DNA from: an uncultured Pseudomonadales bacterium
GTDB taxonomy: Bacteria > Pseudomonadota > Gammaproteobacteria > Pseudomonadales > Porticoccaceae
Reading direction: 5' to 3'
NCBI GenBank assembly: GCA_943788445.1
Contig: CALSQH010000013.1
Coordinates: 55,002-119,001 of the forward strand
DNA: 64,000 nt
A program made the position numbers and the translations under genes. Shown here piece by piece: positions 15,462 to 23,994 of this stretch. Below the pieces are notes generated by a model. That model had not been told where the DNA came from, made no database searches, and worked only from the letters and a program-made list of their open reading frames with translations. Each line of letters begins with the position of its first letter. Position 1 is the stretch's first letter.

Positions 15462-16479
15462 GATCTAGATTATAGGCATCTGGTGGTAAGTTTTTAGCGA
15501 TATCAATGGTGCCTTCTTTGCCGGTTAGGGTGAGTACTTTTTTCTTGCTGAGCCGGCGTTTGTTCACATCGAGTATTATTGTCAATTTGGGCTTTCTGCC
15601 CATGCCTGCTTTGTAGTCGCTGACGACGGCGACTTCCCCATTGGTGAGTTCTACCAATGATCCCGGTGGATACAGGCCGATAGCCTGAATAAAGGTGTCG
15701 ACCAATTCTTTTTGAAATAGTCTTGAGCGCCAGCCGGCCATTTTGAGGATTGCCTCGGAGTGGGGGATGGGTGTGGCGTAGTAGCGCGGGCTGGTCATGG
15801 CGTCGTAGCAGTCAACAATGCCGGCAATGCGTGCATACAGGGGTATGTCGGTTCCGGCCAGTTGGTGTGGATAGCCGCAGCCATTAAAGCGTTCATGGTG
15901 GTGGCGGATGGCGGAGACTACATCGACGGGCAGGGGGACCTCTTCTAATAGGGATAATCCGAGCTGAATATGGCTGCGGGTTTCGGCGTGCTCGGCACTG
16001 CTCAGTTCTGTGGTTTTGCGCAGCAGTGAGTCGGGCAGGTTTAATTTACCTATGTCCATTAATAGGCCGGAGAGTGTTAGCTGAAATAGCTCGTCTTTAT
16101 TTAAACCCAGTTGGCGGCCCATAACGCAGGAGAGGATGGCGCAGGATATACAGTGCCGATGGGCATAGCTGCTTTTACTTTTCAGTCTGGCCAGCCATAC
16201 CGCGGCGGCGGGGTTGCGGATAATGCTCTCTACCATTGCTTCAATAAACGCATCCAGTCGTTTGATATTGGGCTTTGTGTTGGTTTTGACGGCTTTGCCT
16301 ATGCGGTTGAATTCTTGCTGAATGCTGAGATAGGCGAGGGTGGCTACACGCAGTTCCGAGGCGATATCGGTGCTTATTTGATAGTCTTCGCCATTGCGCT
16401 GGGCCAATTCCTGATGAAGTGGTCGGTTGTTTATCTTGTTTCGGTCTGCGAGGGCTGGCTGTGGGGTTAATTCATTCAT
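15445..16479 (-). CDS. HD-GYP-family protein with altered HD dyad
   Basis: A 344-residue cytosolic protein with an HD-GYP phosphodiesterase domain (about 105-260), the family that degrades cyclic-di-GMP. The signature HHERFNGCGYP (194-204) is intact, as are the later VDCYDAMTS segment and a preceding conserved His (RSHIQLG). The family-defining HD of LHDIGK reads LMDIGK (M141-D142), so one metal-ligand histidine is missing. It has no DUF3391 domain, unlike its paralogue at 18028. The ATG at 16479 was preferred to a TTG at 16491 because neither has a good Shine-Dalgarno. It lies 175 bp downstream of the GGDEF-EAL gene. Confidence 0.85.
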   Translation of the reverse strand: MNELTPQPALADRNKINNRPLHQELAQRNGEDYQISTDIASELRVATLAYLSIQQEFNRIGKAVKTNTKPNIKRLDAFIEAMVESIIRNPAAAVWLARLKSKSSYAHRHCISCAILSCVMGRQLGLNKDELFQLTLSGLLMDIGKLNLPDSLLRKTTELSSAEHAETRSHIQLGLSLLEEVPLPVDVVSAIRHHHERFNGCGYPHQLAGTDIPLYARIAGIVDCYDAMTSPRYYATPIPHSEAILKMAGWRSRLFQKELVDTFIQAIGLYPPGSLVELTNGEVAVVSDYKAGMGRKPKLTIILDVNKRRLSKKKVLTLTGKEGTIDIAKNLPPDAYNLDPEALF

Positions 16480-16666
16480 TTTTGTTGGCAACGTCCCGGT
16501 TGAATTTCTGGTTCCCTGATAGCGGTTAGTGCTGGATATATCAGAAATAGTTTAAATAATTTTCTACTAGTCAAAAGGATAGCAGAAAATAGGCTTGGTA
16601 CTTTTTATACTTCTTTTACTGCGCTGTCGTGGCTTTAATGTAAACATATGGCTTGCAATCCTTTTT

Positions 16667-18013
16667 TTAGGCTGTCTCTGCTGTTTGCCCTGTGTGGGAG
16701 GCTTTTAACCAGTGCTGAAATTTTTCAGCAGGTAAGGCTCTGCTGATATGGTAGCCCTGAGCATAGGTGCAGCCTAAGTCTGCCAGCATTTCAAGACTCT
16801 CTCGATCTTCTACGCCCTCGGCTACTATCGCCATATTAAAGCGTTTTCCCCAGTCTAAAATCAGTTTGATGATGTCCATGTCGATCTGATTGCTGCGCAT
16901 GTTTAGAATAAACGACTTATCAATTTTTAGTTCGTCGGCGGGGATAAACTTAAAGTATTCCAGTGATGAGTAGCCGGTGCCAAAGTCATCAATGGATATT
17001 TTTACGCCGAGTTCTTTGATCTTACTCAGGGTTTTAAATCCTTGATTAAGGTCTTGCTGAATGGTTGATTCGGTGACTTCGATACACAGGTTTGAGGGGT
17101 TGCCGCCCCACAGGTTTAAGCTTGATTCGATGGTGTCAAATAGTCCCGGCCAGTGCAGACATGAGGCGGAGAGGTTGACTGCGGTGGTGATGGGTTTACC
17201 GGCAATACGCCAGTCGGCTGACTCTCTCAGGGCGGTGTTTAGGGTCCATTTAAAAAGCTCTTGCATCTGTCCAGACTGTTCGATAATGGCAACAAGTTGT
17301 TCGGGTGTGATGTCATGCTGGTTGTTGTCGCTCCAGCGGATAAGGCTTTCGGCACCGCGTGCTTGATTGTCGGCAAGGGATATTTGTGGTTGGTAAAAGA
17401 GCTTGAATCTATTTTCAGCCAGTGCCTGAAGAGCCTGCTGTTTTAGTGCAACCTGATGCTGGACGCTTTTGGCCACTGAGGCTTTGCTGATATGGTAATG
17501 CTGTTGTGATGTCTGGGCCTGTTTGGCTGCGGCTTCGGCTTGTTGAAGCATTTCTTCGGCGTTATTCTCGGTGCTGGATCCGGCAAAACCTGATGATGCA
17601 AAACCTGATGATGCAAAACCTATAGTCCCTTCAAGAAAAATAGACTGATTGTTGAGGGTGAATGGGCTTGTTAGCTGTTCGATGATTTTTTTCGCGACCA
17701 GGGGGATCAGTTGAATATTCAGGAGTGGTGAGAATATTAGGGCAAATTTATCCCCGTCCACGCGGCTGCAGAAGACCGGTTTTTTGGGTATGTCGGCGAG
17801 TCGCTGCTGCAGTTCTATGAGTATTTGGTCACCCTTTTGATAGCCGTGTCGCTGGTTGATTTGGGCGAAATGTTTTAGGTCTATTAAGGCTAAAACAGTC
17901 AGTTTTTTGGCCCCTGACTGCTGGTTTAAGCTGTTTCTGAGTGCCGAGAGTAGCCCGATTCGATCAATGTTAAAATCGACTTGGCTGTTACTTTTTTTCG
18001 TTCCATCTTCCAT
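16667..18013 (-). CDS. GGDEF-EAL protein: degenerate cyclase domain, probably active phosphodiesterase
   Basis: A 448-residue soluble protein. The GGDEF domain (about 15-175) has RVDGDKF (84-90) in place of RxGGDEF, so cyclase activity is probably lost. The EAL domain (about 190-440) keeps the phosphodiesterase residues: ESL (222-224) as the EAL variant, the VNLSA asparagine, EVTES, IDDFGTGYSSL, LKIDKSF, VAEGVED and AQGYHISRALP. Hydrolysis of cyclic-di-GMP to pGpG is therefore likely, with GTP binding by the first domain possibly regulatory. Residues 132-146 (GFASSGFASSGFAGS) come from an in-frame 15-bp repeat. It starts 14 bp after the DUF3391 HD-GYP gene, so it is probably co-transcribed. 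Confidence 0.9.
   Translation of the reverse strand: MEDGTKKSNSQVDFNIDRIGLLSALRNSLNQQSGAKKLTVLALIDLKHFAQINQRHGYQKGDQILIELQQRLADIPKKPVFCSRVDGDKFALIFSPLLNIQLIPLVAKKIIEQLTSPFTLNNQSIFLEGTIGFASSGFASSGFAGSSTENNAEEMLQQAEAAAKQAQTSQQHYHISKASVAKSVQHQVALKQQALQALAENRFKLFYQPQISLADNQARGAESLIRWSDNNQHDITPEQLVAIIEQSGQMQELFKWTLNTALRESADWRIAGKPITTAVNLSASCLHWPGLFDTIESSLNLWGGNPSNLCIEVTESTIQQDLNQGFKTLSKIKELGVKISIDDFGTGYSSLEYFKFIPADELKIDKSFILNMRSNQIDMDIIKLILDWGKRFNMAIVAEGVEDRESLEMLADLGCTYAQGYHISRALPAEKFQHWLKASHTGQTAETA
17583..17627. repeat. 15-bp tandem repeat inside the GGDEF-EAL gene
   Basis: GCAAAACCTGATGAT occurs twice perfectly (17583-17597, 17598-17612) with a diverged third unit after it. It is in frame and codes for repeated GFASS in a loop of the degenerate GGDEF domain. 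Confidence 0.85.
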
Positions 18014-18027
18014 AAGGGTGTACTTTA

Positions 18028-19281
18028 TTAAATATACAGGGCTTCTGGGTCTAAGCCATAGGCGCCGGGCTCTAGGGTTTTGAGTATTTCTATTACTCTG
18101 CGGTCTGCCCCGACAAAATTTGCCAAATCAATTTCTTTAAAATCTTCTAATTGTTTTTTATCCGCGTCCAATATGACTAACACCTGGGGTCGTAAACGTT
18201 TGCCGGGGTTCTCTTTAACCACAATGCCGACTTCTCTCGACGAGAGCTCAACCAATGTGCCTGTCGGGTATATTCCTACCGATTGGATAAAGGCTTCGAT
18301 TAATTCTGGCTGGAAATCGTAGCCGCGCCATTCGTACATTTTTTTGATTGCCAGTGCGTGGGGGATTGGCTGTGCGTACACTCGGTGGCTGGTAATGGCG
18401 TCATAGCAGTCGGCAATCGCTGCAATTCTTGCGTAGAGGGGTATCTGCGTGCCCTGAAGGGCCTGTGGATAGCCGCTGCCATTAAAACGTTCGTGGTGGG
18501 AGGCGATCATATCCATCACCGGCTTGGGGATTCTTTGACTTGAACTGTCGGCCATTTTTAAGCTTAGGTCGACATGTTTTTTGACTAGGGCAAATTCGCG
18601 CTCGGAGAGCTGCTGTTTTTTATTTAACACGGCGCCGGGTATCTTGAGTTTGCCAATATCCAATAACATGCCGCCCATAGAGAGCAGTGCCAGTTCCTTC
18701 TTAGGTAGGCCTATTTGGCGGCCGATTACCGAACACCAGATGGCCACGGCAATACAGTGTCTGTAGGTGTAGGAGTCTTGCGACTTTAACCGCGCCAACC
18801 AGACGCTGGCGCCCGGGTTGCGAACAATGCTGTCGACCAGTGGGGTAACGACTTCGTTGAGGTTGCTGATATTCAGGGCTTTGCCGCTGTTGATACGGCC
18901 GGCCATGCTGTCAAATTCATTTTTGATCTGTTGGTAGGCGTTGTTCGCGGTTTTGATTTCGCTGGTGACGGTAATTTGATCGTCGTACTTGACGATACGG
19001 CGCGTCGAGAGCTCTTTGTTAAACGGCGTGGAGGCTACGCCGAGTTTACGGCTGTGGGATAATTTATGGGAAACTTCGATATCTAGATTAGCGACGCTTT
19101 TTTCGTAGTCGACATACACATAGTCACAGTAGAGGGAGAGTTTTTGCACATCCCCTGAGTTGCGGATCATAAATCCCTGTAGATAAAACGGGGTTTCCAG
19201 CCAAGGACGGTCTAGGCCGGACACATACATGCCGGTCTCGAGTTGATGTACATAGATCTTTTTAGTTTTCAGTGGCCCCAA
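18028..19281 (-). CDS. DUF3391 HD-GYP-family protein with altered HD dyad
   Basis: A 417-residue protein. It has an N-terminal DUF3391 domain (about 5-75, KIYVHQLETGMYVSGLDRPW then QGFMIRN) and a C-terminal HD-GYP domain (about 170-330). HHERFNGSGYP (262-272) is intact and ADCYDAITS follows, but the HD of HDIGK is LDIGK (L207-D208). The same histidine is lost in the neighbour at 15445 (there Met), so the pair may share a non-canonical metal site or only sense cyclic-di-GMP. TTG at 19281 was chosen as start because AAGGAG lies exactly 8 nt before it; the in-frame GTG at 19290 abuts that site. First gene of the cyclic-di-GMP block. Confidence 0.85.
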   Translation of the reverse strand: MGPLKTKKIYVHQLETGMYVSGLDRPWLETPFYLQGFMIRNSGDVQKLSLYCDYVYVDYEKSVANLDIEVSHKLSHSRKLGVASTPFNKELSTRRIVKYDDQITVTSEIKTANNAYQQIKNEFDSMAGRINSGKALNISNLNEVVTPLVDSIVRNPGASVWLARLKSQDSYTYRHCIAVAIWCSVIGRQIGLPKKELALLSMGGMLLDIGKLKIPGAVLNKKQQLSEREFALVKKHVDLSLKMADSSSQRIPKPVMDMIASHHERFNGSGYPQALQGTQIPLYARIAAIADCYDAITSHRVYAQPIPHALAIKKMYEWRGYDFQPELIEAFIQSVGIYPTGTLVELSSREVGIVVKENPGKRLRPQVLVILDADKKQLEDFKEIDLANFVGADRRVIEILKTLEPGAYGLDPEALYI

Positions 19282-19370
19282 TCCCGTCACTCCTTAACGT
19301 GTTATTAACTCCCCTGTATCTTTAAAACCAGAAACTTATTGCTTCGGTTACTTATTATTATGGACTGTTA

Positions 19371-20537
19371 TTAATCGCGGCGTAGCTTATCGCTCACTGC
19401 GATAGGATTTGAAAAGTTGAAGACTACTATATAGCTGGAGATCAGAAAAGTGATAATAGCGGCTGCTTGTATTAAATGTGATGCATTGTTGCCAATTAGC
19501 GAACTGTTGAAGGCGACATAGGCAATTAGCAGTGAGAACTCGCTGTTTTGTCCCAACCGAAAGCCGATATCCCATGCCAGTGCTTGGCTTTCGCTCTGCT
19601 TGCGCAATAGCGCGTGATACACCAGTGGTTTTAGGCATAGCATAAGTGCGCCGAGCACGAGTGCTGGTGCGGCGATATGAGGGATTAATGAGAGGTCGAA
19701 GCCACCGCCGAGCGAGAAGAAAAAGAGAATTAAAAAGAAATCGCGCAGGGGTTTTAGGTTGAGGGCGATATAGGCGGCGATGGGGCTGGTAGCGATGGAA
19801 ATGCCGGCGATAAAGGCGCCTATCTCGCGTGACAGTCCGGCGTATTCAAATAGTTCTGCTACACCCAGGCACCAGCCGATGGCGAGTAAAAACACATATT
19901 CGCCAATCCGGTCAAAGCGGGCAAATAGCGGCTGTAAGATATAGCGCACCATTAGCACTGCGCCACCAATTAATATGGGCAGTGATACTAGGCTAATACC
20001 AAATCGGCTGATGCTGACGTCGCCTGAGGTGACGGAGATCAGCATTAACAAAACAAAGATGGCTAAAAAATCCTGCATCAGCAACATGCCGACCATTAGC
20101 TGGCCTGAATGTCGGTGGTGTAATACCGTGGTGGGTAAGAGCTTGATGCCAATTATGGTGCTGGAAAACATCATGGCCGCGCCGATAATCAGGTTTTCTA
20201 CGGTTGAGAATCCAAATAGATAACCGATGCCGTAACCGGCAGCGGCAAAGATCAGCGAGCTGATCAGGGTGATATGGGTGACCTGCCGCAGAACGCGAAC
20301 CAGCGCCTGTGGCTGCATATCTAGGCCGAGCAGGAAGAGCAAAAAGATAATCCCGATGCTGGCGATCTCGGCGATTAGGTCGACGTCGGTTACCCAGGCT
20401 AGACCATGGGGGCCCATCACTGCGCCGAGCAAGATGTAGGCGACTAAAAGCGGCTGACGGCCAAATAGTGCCAGCGAGGCAACCACAGCGGCGCCGCTAA
20501 AGATCAAGAAGAAGAGTTGTATTAAGTGATGTTCCAT
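19371..20537 (-). CDS. Kef-type cation:proton antiporter (CPA2), membrane domain only
   Basis: A 388-residue inner-membrane protein of about 12 helices, of the CPA2 Na+(K+)/H+ exchanger family. Family features are the early PLLVAYILLGAVMGPHGL stretch, the helix VGMLLMQDFLAIFVLL with the conserved acidic ion-binding residue (QD), and GLSREIGAFIAGISI. It ends after the last helix with no cytosolic TrkA-N/RCK domain, so it is shorter than KefB/KefC and lacks their nucleotide or glutathione control. The ion cannot be called. It lies downstream of the sulfite reductase pair on the same strand, separated by a hairpin. Confidence 0.85.
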   Translation of the reverse strand: MEHHLIQLFFLIFSGAAVVASLALFGRQPLLVAYILLGAVMGPHGLAWVTDVDLIAEIASIGIIFLLFLLGLDMQPQALVRVLRQVTHITLISSLIFAAAGYGIGYLFGFSTVENLIIGAAMMFSSTIIGIKLLPTTVLHHRHSGQLMVGMLLMQDFLAIFVLLMLISVTSGDVSISRFGISLVSLPILIGGAVLMVRYILQPLFARFDRIGEYVFLLAIGWCLGVAELFEYAGLSREIGAFIAGISIATSPIAAYIALNLKPLRDFFLILFFFSLGGGFDLSLIPHIAAPALVLGALMLCLKPLVYHALLRKQSESQALAWDIGFRLGQNSEFSLLIAYVAFNSSLIGNNASHLIQAAAIITFLISSYIVVFNFSNPIAVSDKLRRD

Positions 20538-20552
20538 AGTGCCATTTCAATA

Positions 20553-20584
20553 CAGACGGCCCAAAGGTGCAATGGGCCAGTCTG
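20553..20584 (-). terminator. Hairpin after the cysI-DUF934 pair
   Basis: CAGAC-GGCCC (20553-20562) pairs with GGGCC-A-GTCTG (20574-20584) with one bulge. It lies 20 bp after the DUF934 stop on the minus strand. The T-run is better on the plus side, so termination may be partial. Confidence 0.45.
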
Positions 20585-20603
20585 TTTTATTTGAAATTAA
20601 CTC

Positions 20604-21140
20604 TTAACGGTGGCGTTTGAAGAGTGGTTCTGGTTGATCGACGGCGACCTGATAACTGTCACTAAAGTCATTCAATGATTTACTGGCCGCTGCGAGGTCG
20701 ATGTCTGAGTCAAACTGAAAGGCATTAAAGCCACAGCGCTGCATCATAAATAACTGGTCGCGCATAAACTGGCCTATGGCGCGTATTTCGCCAATGTAAC
20801 CATAGCGTTCACAGAGTAGGCGGGCGGTGGAGAAACCGCGGCCATCGGCAAATTTGGGAAAATTAATCGCGATAACTGGGAGTGCGGCTATTGAATCGGA
20901 AAATGCTTCGATCTCTTCGTGGCTGTCGATCCAGACGCCGACCTTGCCGCTGTGTCCAGCCAGTTGCTGGTGGTTGGCTTGCCAGTAGGCGATGGGCACG
21001 AGGATATCGCCTGAGGGCAATGTTTCGCTGTTAGCCTCAACTAGCTGCCAGTGGTTATCGGTAACTATGCCATCTTTAAGGTACTGTTTAGGCTGCTCGC
21101 TATTAAGCTCACTATTTAAATCACTATGAAGTTGGGGCAT
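20604..21140 (-). CDS. DUF934 protein, sulfite-reductase partner
   Basis: A 178-residue soluble protein of the DUF934 family, usually encoded directly after a CysI-type hemoprotein in pseudomonads and relatives. The conserved core is visible as VWIDSHEEIEAF, INFPKFADGRGFSTARLLCE and RAIGQFMRDQLFMMQRCGFN. Its gene starts 17 bp inside cysI, so the two are translationally coupled and made in fixed ratio. It may help electron delivery or assembly of the reductase, but the biochemical role is not established. The repetitive first 15 residues (LNSELNSEQPK) are low-complexity. Confidence 0.88.
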   Translation of the reverse strand: MPQLHSDLNSELNSEQPKQYLKDGIVTDNHWQLVEANSETLPSGDILVPIAYWQANHQQLAGHSGKVGVWIDSHEEIEAFSDSIAALPVIAINFPKFADGRGFSTARLLCERYGYIGEIRAIGQFMRDQLFMMQRCGFNAFQFDSDIDLAAASKSLNDFSDSYQVAVDQPEPLFKRHR

Positions 21141-22788
21141 AAACTCTCTCCTTGAATTTGTCTAATCCGATACGCTGGTAGGTGCCTAAAAAGCTCTCTT
21201 GGTCGAGGCGATTTTCCACATACACATCGAGCAATTTTTCAATGCTGTCGACGACCGCGTCGCGCGAGAGTGATCGGCCCAAGACCTTACCTAGGGCAGC
21301 ATTCTTATTGGCGCTGCCGCCGAGCTGAATCTGGTACCATTCTTCGCCTTTTTTATCGACACCGAGAATACCGATATGGCCTATATGGTGATGTCCGCAG
21401 GCGTTCATGCAACCGGAGATATTTAACTCTAGATCACCCAGATCATAGACATAGTCTAGATCATCAAACTTGCGCTGGATGGCTTCTGCTACTGGAATTG
21501 ATTTGGCGTTGGCCAGTGAGCAGTAGTCACCGCCAGGGCAGCAGATCATATCGTTGATGGTGCCGATATTTGGGGTTGCTAAACCGCTGGCTTTGGCTAG
21601 CTGCCAGAGCTCAAATAATGTTGATTTATGCACGTCTGCCAGAACAATATTTTGGTTGTGGGTGGTGCGAATCTCGCCAAATGAGAAGCGGTCAGCCAGA
21701 TCGGCAATAATGTCGAGCTGACGGTCGGTTACATCGCCCGGGGCAACACCGGCGGGTTTTAACGAGAGCGTTATGCTGGCGTAACCCTGTTGCTTTTGAT
21801 CTCTGACGTTGCGATCTAACCAGCGCGAGAAAGCTTTGTGCTCTGCGGCTAGGGACTGCACTTCAGCATTAACGGCAGCACTGTCGACAGTCTGGTAATC
21901 GGGTAGGGTAAAGAAGCTTTTTACGCGCTCAATTTCAGTGCCATTTAATGTGGCTGGGCCATTTTTGAGATGTTCCCATTCCGCTTCGACGCGTTCGGCG
22001 AATACTGCCGGCGTCCAGGCTCTAACCAAAATTTTGATTCGCGCTTTGTATTTGTTGTCGCGATTGCCGTAGCGGTTGTAGACACGAAGGATGGCATCTA
22101 GATAAGTCAGCAGATGCTCCTTGGGCAGGAACTCGCGAATCGACGATGAGATAACTGGGGTTCGTCCCAGACCGCCACCAACGTATACATGGAAGCCTGT
22201 CTCGCCACTTTCATTTTTAACCAGTTGAAGACCAATATCATGCAGTAGGAAAGCAGCGCGATCTTCTTCAGAACCGCAGACGGCGATTTTAAATTTACGC
22301 GGTAAGAAGGCAAACTCTGGATGCACGGTCGACCACTGGCGGATAATTTCGCACCAGGGACGAGGATCTTCAATTTCGTCGTCAGCCACACCGGCAAACT
22401 GGTCTGTGGTGGTGTTGCGAATACAGTTGCCGCTGGTTTGGATGGCGTGCATTTCTACCGAGGCGAGTTCTGCGAGAATGTCTGGAACCTCCTCCAAAAC
22501 GGGCCAATTTAATTGGATATTTTGTCGCGTGGTGAAGTGTACATAGCCTTTATCGTAGGTTCGGCTGATCGCGGCGATCTTGCGTACTTGACGGCTGGAC
22601 ATCAGTCCGTAAGGGACGGCGATGCGTAGCATTGGCGCTAGACGCTGGACGTAGAGGCCGTTTTGTAGGCGCAGGGGAAGAAATTCTTCCTCGCTGATCT
22701 GCCCATCAAGATAGCGTTTGGTCTGGTCTCGGTACTGTTCAACGCGTTCGTCGACAAGTTTTTGATCGTATTGATCGTAGTTATACAT
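21124..22788 (-). CDS. cysI: Assimilatory sulfite reductase hemoprotein (CysI-like nitrite/sulfite reductase)
   Basis: A 554-residue cytosolic siroheme/[4Fe-4S] enzyme that reduces sulfite to sulfide for cysteine synthesis. Two repeats of the nitrite/sulfite-reductase half-domain are visible: YGLMSSRQVRKIAAIS and HFTTRQNIQLNW in the first, FGEIRTTHNQNIVLADV in the second. The cluster ligands lie in CCPGGDYCSLA and SGCMNACGHHHIGH. A siroheme nitrite reductase would look similar. DUF934 as partner and the absence of a NirD-like gene favour sulfite. No flavoprotein CysJ is adjacent, so electrons probably come from ferredoxin or a remote flavoprotein. A 317-bp gap lies upstream. Confidence 0.92.
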   Translation of the reverse strand: MYNYDQYDQKLVDERVEQYRDQTKRYLDGQISEEEFLPLRLQNGLYVQRLAPMLRIAVPYGLMSSRQVRKIAAISRTYDKGYVHFTTRQNIQLNWPVLEEVPDILAELASVEMHAIQTSGNCIRNTTTDQFAGVADDEIEDPRPWCEIIRQWSTVHPEFAFLPRKFKIAVCGSEEDRAAFLLHDIGLQLVKNESGETGFHVYVGGGLGRTPVISSSIREFLPKEHLLTYLDAILRVYNRYGNRDNKYKARIKILVRAWTPAVFAERVEAEWEHLKNGPATLNGTEIERVKSFFTLPDYQTVDSAAVNAEVQSLAAEHKAFSRWLDRNVRDQKQQGYASITLSLKPAGVAPGDVTDRQLDIIADLADRFSFGEIRTTHNQNIVLADVHKSTLFELWQLAKASGLATPNIGTINDMICCPGGDYCSLANAKSIPVAEAIQRKFDDLDYVYDLGDLELNISGCMNACGHHHIGHIGILGVDKKGEEWYQIQLGGSANKNAALGKVLGRSLSRDAVVDSIEKLLDVYVENRLDQESFLGTYQRIGLDKFKERVYAPTS

Positions 22789-23025
22789 GGATACTTCTTA
22801 CCCCTTTATCCCTTTGCCTAGCCGGCCTCAACAGGTGAAATTTGAGCTAAAAACGTTAGCACAAATTCCTACCTCACTTAAAAGGTCGCAATAATAGCGT
22901 CACAGGCGGCTCTTTTATATTACTATTTGAATATATGGCCTTATATTTTTGGAATAATTAGCTGTCAGGTATTGGTAACAACTATTAATCGTATGACTGC
23001 CGCTTTAGTGGAATTTAGTACAAAA
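22789..23025. promoter_or_regulatory. cysI upstream region
   Basis: No gene is seen between the cysI start and the lipoprotein terminator. The middle (22915-22965) is AT-rich with TATATTACTATTTGAATATA, which would suit a minus-strand promoter and possibly a CysB-type activator site. No exact consensus can be named. Confidence 0.35.
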
Positions 23026-23057
23026 AAAATCCCCCACAATTTTTAGCGGAGGATTTT
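23026..23057 (-). terminator. Rho-independent terminator of the lipoprotein gene
   Basis: AAAATCC...GGATTTT with further CC/GG pairs forms the stem. On the minus strand it runs into eight T's. It lies about 50 bp after the lipoprotein stop. Confidence 0.75.
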
Positions 23058-23105
23058 AATGAACAAAGTAAAGCTACTGGCTAAAAATAGCTTGAAGCTC
23101 AAAGG

Positions 23106-23480
23106 CTACTTATCTTTGTCCTGACAGGTAAACATCGATAATGTCATTTGCAGGATGGTGGTTCGGTTACCCATAAATACAGCTTTCTTATCGTGTTTCT
23201 TACAGTGATCTACCGCTAGGGTTTTTACGTTTCCTGGTAGTTCGAAACATTCATTGAGCTTGTCGCTAAATGTTCTAAAAGGGTTGCAGGCTTTGTCAAA
23301 GCCCATTGAGATCTGCGCGTATCTGATGCTCAGTCCTTTTTCGTCGGACTTGGTAACCTTGGGTGTGGTTAGGGTTTTTATTTTATCTGATGAGACATCG
23401 GATACATCTCGTGGTGTCTCCTGTGATGCGCAGCCGGCTAGGACTAGCAGCATTAATCCTGTTATAAGATGATTTTTCAT
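23106..23480 (-). CDS. Small putative lipoprotein of unknown function
   Basis: A 124-residue protein with a lipoprotein signal: MKNHLITGLMLLVLAGC gives a clear lipobox LAGC with the lipidated Cys at 17. Ala at +2 favours outer-membrane sorting. The mature part is polar with four cysteines (in DKACNP, NECFEL, DHCKKH and FTCQDK), which could form two disulfides in the periplasm. I recognise no family. It stands alone between two long gaps and has its own terminator. Confidence 0.75.
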   Translation of the reverse strand: MKNHLITGLMLLVLAGCASQETPRDVSDVSSDKIKTLTTPKVTKSDEKGLSIRYAQISMGFDKACNPFRTFSDKLNECFELPGNVKTLAVDHCKKHDKKAVFMGNRTTILQMTLSMFTCQDKDK

Positions 23481-23765
23481 TTTAAGCGTGCCTTTTTTGG
23501 TGTTTTTTTATTAGGTTTATATTTATAAGACGGTCGGGCTCAGCTAGAGCATGAGTCATTAGAAACTCGCAATGCAAATTTATCTTACTCTGATCACAGA
23601 GTTTATATGGGTTTTCTTTGGGGGGACTTGAGTTATTAACCCGTTGTTATTTACTGGTTACCTAAGTAGGACTCTAGATTATCTGTATTAAGCAATTTTC
23701 CGCGACAGAGGGATAACGAATTGCTAGAATGCGCGAAATTTTAAGAGGGCCGATTTTTTACGACC
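23481..23765. other. Divergent intergenic region, no gene seen
   Basis: The gap between the lipoprotein start and the small membrane protein is AT-rich at the left end (GCCTTTTTTGGTGTTTTTTTATT). An in-frame upstream ATG at 23729 would extend the small downstream protein by 29 residues. That extension lacks a ribosome-binding site and overlaps the likely promoter, so it is left out. Confidence 0.4.
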
Positions 23766-23793
23766 TTCGAAGGAAATTTATTCAGTCTATAAT
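23766..23793 (+). promoter_or_regulatory. Candidate promoter of the small membrane protein / nadA
   Basis: TTCGAA (23766-23771) and a perfect TATAAT (23788-23793) are separated by 16 bp. Transcription would start about 23800, just before AAGG at 23804 and the ATG at 23816, which supports the shorter reading of the small gene. Confidence 0.4.
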
Positions 23794-23815
23794 TTTTAAG
23801 TTTAAGGTACCCCCT

Positions 23816-23944
23816 ATGTCTAACGACAACAATCAAGACCATGATTACAGCGCTGAAGATAGCAAAGCCGATGCAATTGCCGCGGTTGCTGTGCTGTCTA
23901 TAATTATTGTTACCGTTGTTTACTGGTTATCTACCCTAGGATAG
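23816..23944 (+). CDS. 42-residue single-span membrane protein
   Basis: MSNDNNQDHDYSAEDSKADA is a very acidic N-terminus, followed by one hydrophobic helix (about 20-40: IAAVAVLSIIIVTVVYWL) and the end STLG. AAGG lies 8 nt before the ATG. It is 50 bp before nadA on the same strand, so it may be co-transcribed. The acidic head and single helix give an N-in or N-out small membrane protein with no family I can name. Base composition is like the neighbours. Confidence 0.6.
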   Translation: MSNDNNQDHDYSAEDSKADAIAAVAVLSIIIVTVVYWLSTLG

Positions 23945-23994
23945 TCGTCCAGGTTTCTGATTCTGTATTCAAATTTTATTGAGACTAGTGAAAT

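Noticed and set aside
23059..23127. 22-codon frame starting MNKVKLLAKNS behind a GGAGG-like site
   Set aside because: The apparent ribosome-binding site is the right arm of the lipoprotein terminator and the frame runs into the lipoprotein gene on the opposite strand.
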